From assembly GCA_963823535.1 (NCBI GenBank), contig CAWGLZ010000005.1, positions 62,001 to 126,000 on the forward strand: DNA of 64,000 bases, in the 5' to 3' direction. Each line of letters starts with the position of its first letter. Position 1 is the stretch's first letter. This document shows positions 57,459 to 64,000 of this stretch, piece after piece. A program made the position numbers and the translations under genes. Source of the DNA: RPQJ01 sp963823535 (GTDB lineage: Bacteria > Pseudomonadota > Gammaproteobacteria > Steroidobacterales > Steroidobacteraceae). The notes beneath the pieces are model-generated. The model ran no database searches, had not been told where the DNA came from, and saw only the letters and a list, made by a program, of their open reading frames with translations.

Positions 57459-58541
57459 TTAGCCAGCGACCGAGGCGCTCTCCGCGGTGCGGCGGATCTC
57501 GGCGTACCGTTGGTCGAGGTCGCGCGCGACGTCCTCGTCGCGCAGGCCCATGCCCTCGACGTCACCTTCCGCAAAGCCGAGGATGCCCATGTCCGCATAG
57601 GCCTTGCGGACACGCGGGCCCCATAGGCCGATGTCGCGGATGGTCGGGACGATGCGCGTGAAGAGGCTCGTGCGGTACACGCGCATCATCTCGGAGTTGT
57701 CCACCCACTCCTTGCACTCGGCGACCGGGAGCCCCATGCACTCCCAGACTTCCTCGGCCAGGAAGCGATCGCGCAGGAGGTAACAGCCCTCGACCACGAA
57801 CTCCTCGCGCTCGTCCCGTTCCTTGGCCGTGAGCTGCGGGTAGTAGTCGCGCAGCGCCAGGCGTCCGAATGCCACGTGGCGCGACTCGTCCTGCATGACG
57901 TACGTGGTCACTGCCTTCGCCAGCGGATTGCGCGCATAGTCGCGGATGAGCCCGAATGCGGCGAGTGCGACGCCCTCGATCAGCACCTGCATGCCGAGGT
58001 AGGTCATGTCCCAGCGCGAGTCGCGCAGGGTGTCCTCGATCAGGCTCTTCAGGTACGGGTTGATCGGGTAGACGAGCTCGTACTTCTCGTGCAGCAGCCG
58101 CGAGAACGCCTCGACGTGACGCGCCTCGTCCATGACCTGCGTGGCGGCGTAGAACTTGGCGTCGATGCCGGGGACCTGCTGCACGATCTTCGCCGTGCAG
58201 ACGAGCGCGCCCTGCTCGCCATGCAGGAACTGCGAAAGCTGCCAGGACTGCACGTGGTGCCTGAGCCGCACGCGCTCCTTCTCGTCCATCCGCTGCCACG
58301 TCGGCGAGCCGAAGATCGCGATCATCTCGTCGGGCATGCCGGACGGGTTCTCGGGGTCGAGGTCCTGTGACCAGTCGATGCGTGTATCCGAGTCCCACTG
58401 CTGGCGCTTGCCCTTGCGGTACAGGTTGAGCAGCTTGTCGCGCCCGTCGGCGTACTCCCAGCGGAAGTTGGCCTCGAAGTCCTGAGCGACCTGCCAGTCG
58501 AGGGTGTCCAGACTGCAGACGTAGTGTTCCTTCGTCGACAT
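57459..58541 (-). CDS. Ferritin-like diiron protein
   Basis: A 360-residue helical protein with two carboxylate-bridged iron sites: Glu in FLHGEQGALV and EARH (DEARHVEAF) in the first pair, Glu in LIEGVAL and ESRH (QDESRHVAFG) in the second. The pattern of two E-x(n)-ExxH is that of the R2-like/oxygenase ferritin superfamily. Several relatives oxidise amines or fatty acyl chains; this branch is uncharacterised. GGAGG lies seven bases before ATG 58541. Divergent from polX. Confidence 0.82.
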   Translation of the reverse strand: MSTKEHYVCSLDTLDWQVAQDFEANFRWEYADGRDKLLNLYRKGKRQQWDSDTRIDWSQDLDPENPSGMPDEMIAIFGSPTWQRMDEKERVRLRHHVQSWQLSQFLHGEQGALVCTAKIVQQVPGIDAKFYAATQVMDEARHVEAFSRLLHEKYELVYPINPYLKSLIEDTLRDSRWDMTYLGMQVLIEGVALAAFGLIRDYARNPLAKAVTTYVMQDESRHVAFGRLALRDYYPQLTAKERDEREEFVVEGCYLLRDRFLAEEVWECMGLPVAECKEWVDNSEMMRVYRTSLFTRIVPTIRDIGLWGPRVRKAYADMGILGFAEGDVEGMGLRDEDVARDLDQRYAEIRRTAESASVAG

Positions 58542-58723
58542 TCCCCTGCCTCCTGCGTGACGGGTTCCCGTGCTGTTGCACGGCCGGGCCCACGTTCTTC
58601 GAACACACTGCACCGCGATGACGCAGATGTCCAGCGAGGCTGCGTGCGACGCCGGATGTGATTTTGCGGCGCAATAACTGCGACCGAGCATGCGGGTGCA
58701 TACTGTGACCGGGAGCGCCTGTC

Positions 58724-60442
58724 GTGAGCGTGACGAACGCCGAAATCGCCGACATCTTCGAGCGCCTCGCGGACCTGCTCGAGATCGAGGGTGCGAACGC
58801 GTTCCGCGTACGTGCCTACCGCAACGCGGCACGCTTTGTGCGCGGCCACGGGCGCAGTTTCACGGAGCTCGTGGGCCAGGGTGCCGACCTGTCCCGGCTG
58901 CCCGGTATCGGCAAGGACCTCGCCGGCAAGATCGCCACCATCGTGCAGACCGGCAAGCTCCCGCTGCTCGCGACCGTCAGTGCGCGCGTGCCCGCGCCGC
59001 TGCTCGAGATGACCCGCATCGAAGGCCTCGGGCCGAAGCGTGCCCGTGCGCTGTACCGCGCGCTCAGGATCCGCAGCCTGGAGGACCTTGCGCGCGCCGC
59101 GCGCAGCGGCCGGATCCGCGAAATCCGCGGCTTCGGACCGAAGACCGAAGAGATGATCGCGCGACGGGCCGCGCAGGCCGCGACGACCGAGCGAAGGATC
59201 CGCCTTGCGGACGCGGAGGCGTTTGCGGCGCCCCTCGTCGAGTACTTCCGTGGTGCGAAGGGCGTGAAGCAGGTCGAGGTCGCTGGCAGCTTCCGGCGTC
59301 GTCGCGAGACGGTCGGCGACCTCGACGTGCTCGTGACCGCGAGCCGCCGTGCGGACGTCATGAGCCGGCTCGTGGAATACGGCGACGTGGTCGAGATCGT
59401 CGCGCAGGGGAAGACACGTGCCACGCTGCGACTGCGCAACGGCCTGCAGGTGGACGTCCGCGTGGTACCCGAGGTGGGATTCGGCGCGGCGCTCCACTAC
59501 TTCACGGGCTCGAAGGCCCACAACATCGCGATCCGCAGGCTGGCCATGGCGCGCGGCCTCAAGCTCAACGAGTACGGCCTCTTCAGGAAGGACAAGCGGG
59601 TGGGCGGCCGCAGCGAGCGCGAGGTCTTCGCAGCGGTGGGCCTGCCCTGGATTCCGCCCGAGCTGCGGGAGGATCGCGGCGAAATCGAAGCCGCGCGCCG
59701 CAAGCGCCTGCCGTCACTGGTCGCGCGCGATGACCTGCGTGGCGACCTGCATTGCCACTCGACGGCCACCGATGGTCGCGACACGATCGAGACCATGGCT
59801 CGTGCGGCGCAGGCACTGGGCTATGAGTACCTCTCGATCAACGACCACTCGCGCCACGTCAGGGTGGCGCACGGCCTGGACCGCAGGCGCCTGATGCAGC
59901 AGGTCCGCGCGATCGACCGCCTGAACGGCAAGCTGCGCGGGATCACGGTCCTCAAGTCGGTGGAAGTGGACATCCTCGAGGACGGCAAGCTCGACCTGCC
60001 GGACGAGGTGCTCGCGGAACTCGACTTCACGGTGTGTGCGATTCACTACGGGTTTGCACGCAGCCGGGCGAAGCAGACTGAGCGGATCCTGCGTGCCATG
60101 GACAATCAGCACTTTTCCATCCTCGCGCATCCCACGGGACGGCTGATCAACGCCCGCGAGCCCTACGACGTCGACCTGGAGCGGGTGATGGAGGCGGCGC
60201 GCGAGCGGGGGCGCATCCTCGAGGTCAACGGCCAGCCCGAGCGCCTCGACCTCGACGACCGCGGATGCCGGATGGCGAAGGAGATCGGCGTGCGGGTCGC
60301 CATCTCCACGGATGCGCATCGCGCGCAGGACCTCGATCTCGTGCGCTTCGGTCTCGACCAGGCGCGACGCGGCTGGCTCGAGCCGGACGACGTCGTCAAC
60401 ACCCGGCCGTTGAAGCATCTGATGCGTTTGCTGCGCCCGTAG
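58724..60442 (+). CDS. polX: Family X DNA polymerase/3'-5' exonuclease PolX
   Basis: A 572-residue repair polymerase. The N-terminal helix-hairpin-helix part (LPGIGKDLAGKIATI) leads to the nucleotidyltransferase site with Asp-x-Asp in VGDLDVLVTA and a third Asp in LQVDVRVV. The C-terminal PHP domain has DLHCHSTATDGRDT and other metal ligands (SINDHSRH, ISTDAHRA) for the exonuclease. It fills short gaps and takes part in base-excision repair. Start is GTG 58724. The 182-bp gap to the ferritin-like gene is the shared divergent control region. Confidence 0.93.
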   Translation: MSVTNAEIADIFERLADLLEIEGANAFRVRAYRNAARFVRGHGRSFTELVGQGADLSRLPGIGKDLAGKIATIVQTGKLPLLATVSARVPAPLLEMTRIEGLGPKRARALYRALRIRSLEDLARAARSGRIREIRGFGPKTEEMIARRAAQAATTERRIRLADAEAFAAPLVEYFRGAKGVKQVEVAGSFRRRRETVGDLDVLVTASRRADVMSRLVEYGDVVEIVAQGKTRATLRLRNGLQVDVRVVPEVGFGAALHYFTGSKAHNIAIRRLAMARGLKLNEYGLFRKDKRVGGRSEREVFAAVGLPWIPPELREDRGEIEAARRKRLPSLVARDDLRGDLHCHSTATDGRDTIETMARAAQALGYEYLSINDHSRHVRVAHGLDRRRLMQQVRAIDRLNGKLRGITVLKSVEVDILEDGKLDLPDEVLAELDFTVCAIHYGFARSRAKQTERILRAMDNQHFSILAHPTGRLINAREPYDVDLERVMEAARERGRILEVNGQPERLDLDDRGCRMAKEIGVRVAISTDAHRAQDLDLVRFGLDQARRGWLEPDDVVNTRPLKHLMRLLRP

Positions 60443-60544
60443 GCTTGCGGAGGCTGCGGCTTTTCGCGACAGTCCGATCGCGGTAGATTCGAACGGACAG
60501 CCGGGCGCACCGGTCCGGCCGGGTCTTCCAATGCGGAGTCGACG

Positions 60545-61399
60545 ATGCAGTTCAAGCTCAAGGTCAATGGCGAGGCACGCTCGTTCTAGGCAGACCCGCA
60601 GATGCCCCTGCTGTGGGCGTTGCGGGATTTCCTCGACCTGAAGGGCGCCAAGTACGGTTGTGGCATCGGCGCGTGCGGAGCCTGCACGGTACACGTCAAC
60701 GGCCGGCCGATGCGTTCCTGCGCCGGGCGGCGCGGCCGTCGTGGCGTCGGACACCTGGGCGGCCCTGCGCGGTGCCGAGAGCCTGAGTATCCGCTTCAAG
60801 CCGACGCCGCACGACGGTCTCGACTCGGACACCATTTCACGGCAGATGCGGGCCGGGCTCGAGCCGGAGGCCCAGCCCATCCAGGCGAGGGGCGACGGCG
60901 ACTGGTCCGCGGTCGAGCGCGCCGCCGGAGGGCGCGTCGTGGAGGCCGTCTACGAGGTTCCCTACCTGTGCCACGCGCCGATGGAACCCTGGAACTGCAC
61001 GGTCGAGATCGACGCGGCTGGCACTCTGCACATCTGGGCACCCGTGCAGACCCAGGACCGCAATCGCAACGCGGCGGCCGCCGCGGCGGGCGTGGCACCG
61101 GAAAAGGTGCGACTGCACACGACGCTGCTGGGGGCGGCTTCGGACGCCGCCTGGGTTCGGATGGAATCGCCGCGGCCGTCGTCGTGGCACGCGCCGTCAA
61201 GCGACACCTACGAGATCCTGCGCATGTCCGCGGCGCCGGAACGCATCGAAACCATCATCATCGAGTCCGGTGAGCCGATGGGCGGCGTGGGCGAACCACC
61301 CTTGCCGCCGATCGCGCCCGCCGTCGTCAACGCCGTGCTGGCGCTGACCGGACGCACCGACCCGCCGCCTGCCGATCTCACAGCACCGCTACGCGTGAG
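60545..61399 (+). pseudogene. Decayed isoquinoline-1-oxidoreductase-type (IorAB) locus
   Basis: Remnant of a 2Fe-2S small subunit and molybdopterin large subunit. The first frame (ATG 60545) reads QFKLKVNGEARSF then TAG at 60587, where Glu is usual, and continues as MPLLWALRDFLDLKG and CGIGACGACTVHVNG (2Fe-2S). After RPMRSC at about 60721 the sequence jumps into the large subunit, in another frame: WAALRGAESL, then YEVPYLCHAPMEPWNC, RNAAAAAAGV; then GGGFGRRLGSD in a third frame, and finally ESGEPMGGVGEPPLPPIAPAVVNAV. A nonsense codon, at least two frame changes and large internal deletions mean no enzyme is made. Confidence 0.85.
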
Positions 61400-61473
61400 T
61401 GACGTGGGGTGGGGGTGCGGTCGTCACGCAAGCTGCCGGCGCGGCGAGGCGCGACCGACGATCCCGGGTGGCT

Positions 61474-62643
61474 TCAGTGGCCGCGGGCGTCCTGGCCGTG
61501 GAAGCATGCCTGCAGCTCGGCGACGATCGACAAGGCAACGCTCGACGGATCGCGGCCACCGAGCTTGAGACCCACCGGCGCCCGGAGACGCGTGCCCAGT
61601 TCGCCGGCCACCGCGCCGAGGTCGGCGAGCAGGCGGTCACGCCGGGCGGCCGGGCCCAGGAGTCCGATGTACGGTATCGGGGTGGCGGCGAGCGCCGCGA
61701 GGCAGGCCAGGTCGGTTGCCACGTGGTGGTTCATGACGACCGCGGCGTCCAGTCGCGCGAGATCCACCTGTCCGGCAAGCTGCTCGGGGCGCGTGTTCAC
61801 GACCTGCACCTGCGACGGGAAGTTCGCCGGATCCGCATAGGCCGGCCGGTGATCGGCGATCGTGACCTGCCAGCCCATCTTCAGCGCCAGTTCGACGAGC
61901 GGCCGCGCATCGGGTCCGGCCCCCACGACCAGCAGGCTCTTCGGCGGCACGAGGGAGGCGTAGAACATCCGCAACGTCCCGCCGTCGGTCTCGAACGTGC
62001 GGGTCGCCGGCCGGCCGTCCCCGCTCTGCTGCGCCAGCAGCCCGTCGCCGACCGCCGCAGGCGCGTCGGCGGCGAGTCCGGACGGTTCGTCCGACGCGAA
62101 AATCGAACCGGCCGGCAGGTCCGCAACCGTCGACTCGAGTACCACGCCGATGCTGCAGGTGCTGCCCTGTGCGGCACAGCGCGCGAGCGTCGCCATCGGC
62201 TCCCATCGGTTGCCGGCGTCGACGCGCGCCAGCCAGATCTCGATTGCGCCGCCGCAGCCGATGCCCAGTCCCCAGGGAAGATCGTCCTCGCTCGAGTGAT
62301 CGTAGTGGACGATCCGCGGCTGTCCTGTCTCGAAGACGGGACGTGCGCGCTCGACGAGGTCTCCCTCTAGGCATCCTCCGGAAATCAGGCCTTCGCAGTG
62401 ACCGTCGTCGGTGACGAGCACCTGGGCGCCCGCCTTGCGGTAGGTGGAGCCACGCGTGGCGACGACCATGCCGAGGACGAGCGGCGTGCCAGCCGCGCGG
62501 GCGCGGGCGTAAACCGGCAACAGTTGTGCCAGAGAAGAATCCAGGGCCGCCGTCCTTGCCGCGGTGCGCGGGCCTCGTTGCCGATGGCCCGATACTAGCG
62601 CTCCGGACTCATTTGTCGAGGACCTCGAATGTGAGGCCGGCAT
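61474..62643 (-). CDS. XdhC-family molybdenum-enzyme maturation factor
   Basis: A protein of up to 389 residues. The N-terminal XdhC/CoxF domain has VVATRGSTYRKAGAQVLVTDDG and ISGGCLEGDL; the C-terminal Rossmann domain has LLVVGAGPDARPLVELALKMGWQVTIADHR and VVMNHHVATD, with YIGLLGP. XdhC proteins bind molybdenum cofactor and insert it, sulfurated, into xanthine-dehydrogenase-type enzymes. Its likely client next door is the decayed oxidoreductase, so it may be orphaned. The start is uncertain: the open frame overlaps the gene before it and no ATG lies near the expected LDSSLAQLL beginning. Confidence 0.85.
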   Translation of the reverse strand: MPASHSRSSTNESGALVSGHRQRGPRTAARTAALDSSLAQLLPVYARARAAGTPLVLGMVVATRGSTYRKAGAQVLVTDDGHCEGLISGGCLEGDLVERARPVFETGQPRIVHYDHSSEDDLPWGLGIGCGGAIEIWLARVDAGNRWEPMATLARCAAQGSTCSIGVVLESTVADLPAGSIFASDEPSGLAADAPAAVGDGLLAQQSGDGRPATRTFETDGGTLRMFYASLVPPKSLLVVGAGPDARPLVELALKMGWQVTIADHRPAYADPANFPSQVQVVNTRPEQLAGQVDLARLDAAVVMNHHVATDLACLAALAATPIPYIGLLGPAARRDRLLADLGAVAGELGTRLRAPVGLKLGGRDPSSVALSIVAELQACFHGQDARGH

Positions 62644-63842
62644 GCGCCTGCAGGCGCTCGATCAACCGGTCGCCGAAAAGGGTGGCCGGGGTCCAGAATC
62701 CGCCCCGCGCATCGTCGGTGCCGATGTCCAGCGCCAGGCAGGCGCCTGCCTGTCCGAGCATCTTGGCCGTGGAGCCGTAGCCGGGGTCGCGGTCGCCCGT
62801 CACCCGGGTCCGGATGCAGCGGCCGTCCGCAGTCCTGCCGACGAACCGCAGGTCGAAGAACCCCTTGCGCTGCGCCTCCGCGCTGGGCCCCTCGCCCGGT
62901 GCCGGGAGGACCCGCTCCAGCGCCCAGCGCGTCGGCGGCAACGCTCCCGGCCAGCATGATCCCGGCGAGCCCGGCCGCCATGCCTGTCGCGGCCAGTCGT
63001 CCCTGCAGGCCTCGACCGGTGATCATCGCCTCGTCGTAACGGAAATCCTTGCCGTACGCCTGCTTCGACAATGCATTCGAGCGCTGCACGATGCGCGTGT
63101 TGATGGCGCTCATCACGAAGGGCGCCACCCAGGCGGCGAAATCGGCGTCGAACTCCGCGGACTTGACCTGGTGCTGACGTACGCCGGGCCCGTAGCCCTC
63201 GGGACACAGTGAATACGGATCAGCGAGTTCCCGGCGCAGGGCGGGATTCCTGCTCGCTTCCTTGATGACGTTGAGCAGGCTCGCAACCGTGCCGCCCGAA
63301 AATCCGCCGCGCACTCCCTTCACCCGCATCCTGACCTCGGTGCAGGGTTCGCCGAATCGCTCGAGCGCCCTCTGCTGCAGGAAATGAACGCCGAGGTCCG
63401 AGGGAATCGAGTCGAAGCCGCAGCAGTGCACGATGCGGGCACCGGACTTGCGCGCCTGTTTCTCGTAGGCCTGGATCATCCGTCGGATCCACTGTACCTC
63501 GCCGGTGAGGTCACAGTAGTCCGTGCCGGTTGCGGCGCAGACCTTCACGAGCGGTTCGCCGTGGATCGCGTAAGGCCCCACGGTCGAGACCATCGTCCGG
63601 GTCTGGTCACACAGTTGCCGCAGCGCGGCCTCGTCCGCGGCATCCGCGACGAGCATCGGCAGCCGCGCGGCCTTCAGGCCGAGCGAGTTGCGCAGGCTCG
63701 CGAGCCTCGCCTCCGAGCGGCCGGCGATCGCCCATCTGAGCTCGCGCTGCACGCCGAACTGCTCGAGGAGATAGCGGGCGAGGATCTGGCCGACGAAGCT
63801 CGTGGCGCCGAACACGATCAGGTGGAACTGAGGGGTCGTCAT
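62609..63842 (-). pseudogene. Saccharopine-dehydrogenase-like NADP-binding protein, frameshifted
   Basis: Two frames together give about 410 residues of the saccharopine dehydrogenase/trans-acting enoyl reductase family: LIVFGATSFVGQILARYLLEQFG (NADP site), STVGPYAIHGEPLVKVCAATGTDYCDLTGE, and HCCGFDSIPSDLGV in the first; PPTRWALERVLPAPGEGPSAEAQ with KGFFDLRFVG and STAKMLGQAGACLALD in the second. The frame breaks near 62935-62950, one base off. Relatives act in lipid biosynthesis in actinobacteria, but in proteobacteria the role is unknown. ATG 63842 has GAGG six bases before it. A sequencing indel or real loss are both possible. Confidence 0.75.
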
Positions 63843-63919
63843 GGGGTCCTCGAAAAGCGAATCACCGCAGCATGGCATAGAATCGCTCCCCTGACCCCCG
63901 TCTGACCAGGACCCACAGC

Positions 63920-64000
63920 ATGCAAGCCGAAGCGATCTACCAGGACCTGAAGCACAAGCTCGGGGACGTCATGCCCGAGGCGGAACTGATCCTGAAGGCC
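63920..64000 (+). CDS. N-terminus of an unassigned protein, cut by the window end
   Basis: An ATG at 63920 opens a frame of 27 residues (MQAEAIYQDLKHKLGDVMP, then EAELILKA) that runs off the end. Composition is normal for a soluble protein; no family can be named. It is divergent from the saccharopine-dehydrogenase-like gene with 77 bp between. Confidence 0.6.
   Translation, partial: MQAEAIYQDLKHKLGDVMPEAELILKA

Overview
The window is a G+C-rich chromosomal segment (about two thirds G+C by eye) from a Gram-negative, probably gammaproteobacterial, Pseudomonadota. The assignment rests on family content only: PHB genes, a bufferin operon, EgtB/EgtD, Tat/Sec-exported redox enzymes, a TRAP transporter and a c-di-GMP-I riboswitch. 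No rRNA, tRNA, CRISPR array, integrase or intact insertion sequence was seen. Genes are densely packed and mostly form short operons.

Layout. 0-5.4 kb: phospholipase-D-like lipoprotein, M28 and M14-type peptidases, and a thioredoxin-fold protein. 5.4-10.0 kb, minus strand: bufferin genes bufA-bufB-bufC-bufD followed after 32 nt by ergothioneine genes egtB-egtD. 10.2-12.3 kb: a TetR regulator divergent from a metallo-beta-lactamase-fold gene, with a 19-bp palindromic operator candidate between them, then a MAPEG protein. 12.4-15.7 kb: TRAP transporter genes, the large permease frameshifted. 15.7-24.2 kb: ZntB transporter, a TIR-TolB/FlgO-TPR protein, MSOX-family oxidase, quinone oxidoreductase (frameshifted), serine hydrolase and an ABC exporter. 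24.5-26.5 kb: sulfite dehydrogenase plus diheme cytochrome. 26.5-30.8 kb: a surface protein with five 92-residue Ig-like repeats, preceded by a c-di-GMP-I riboswitch, and an EF-hand zinc peptidase.

31.4-39.0 kb is the most unusual block: nfnA-nfnB-korA-korB and a 735-residue protein that appears to join a degenerate 2-oxoacid:ferredoxin-oxidoreductase-like domain to a C-terminal 4Fe-4S domain. Together they could couple 2-oxoacid oxidation or synthesis to NAD(P)H and ferredoxin.

39-50 kb is dominated by ion and osmotic functions: Ca-type P-ATPase, Host_attach protein, a TreS-maltokinase fusion with altered kinase motifs, an MscS channel, an aminotransferase and a ClC channel. 50-52 kb carries phaA/phaB. 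52.1-54.8 kb carries mtnP-mtnA-class II aldolase, the gene set of a methylthioadenosine-to-DHAP shunt. After a DUF2834 protein and an S9 peptidase comes a 117-bp structured repeat between convergent genes, then a diiron ferritin-like protein and PolX. The right end holds a decayed isoquinoline-oxidoreductase-type locus beside an apparently orphaned xdhC and a frameshifted saccharopine-dehydrogenase-like gene.

Three otherwise well-conserved genes carry a single reading-frame break each (14.38, 20.51 and 62.94 kb). These may be assembly indels rather than biology; the 60.5-61.4 kb locus has a stop codon and deletions and is a true remnant.
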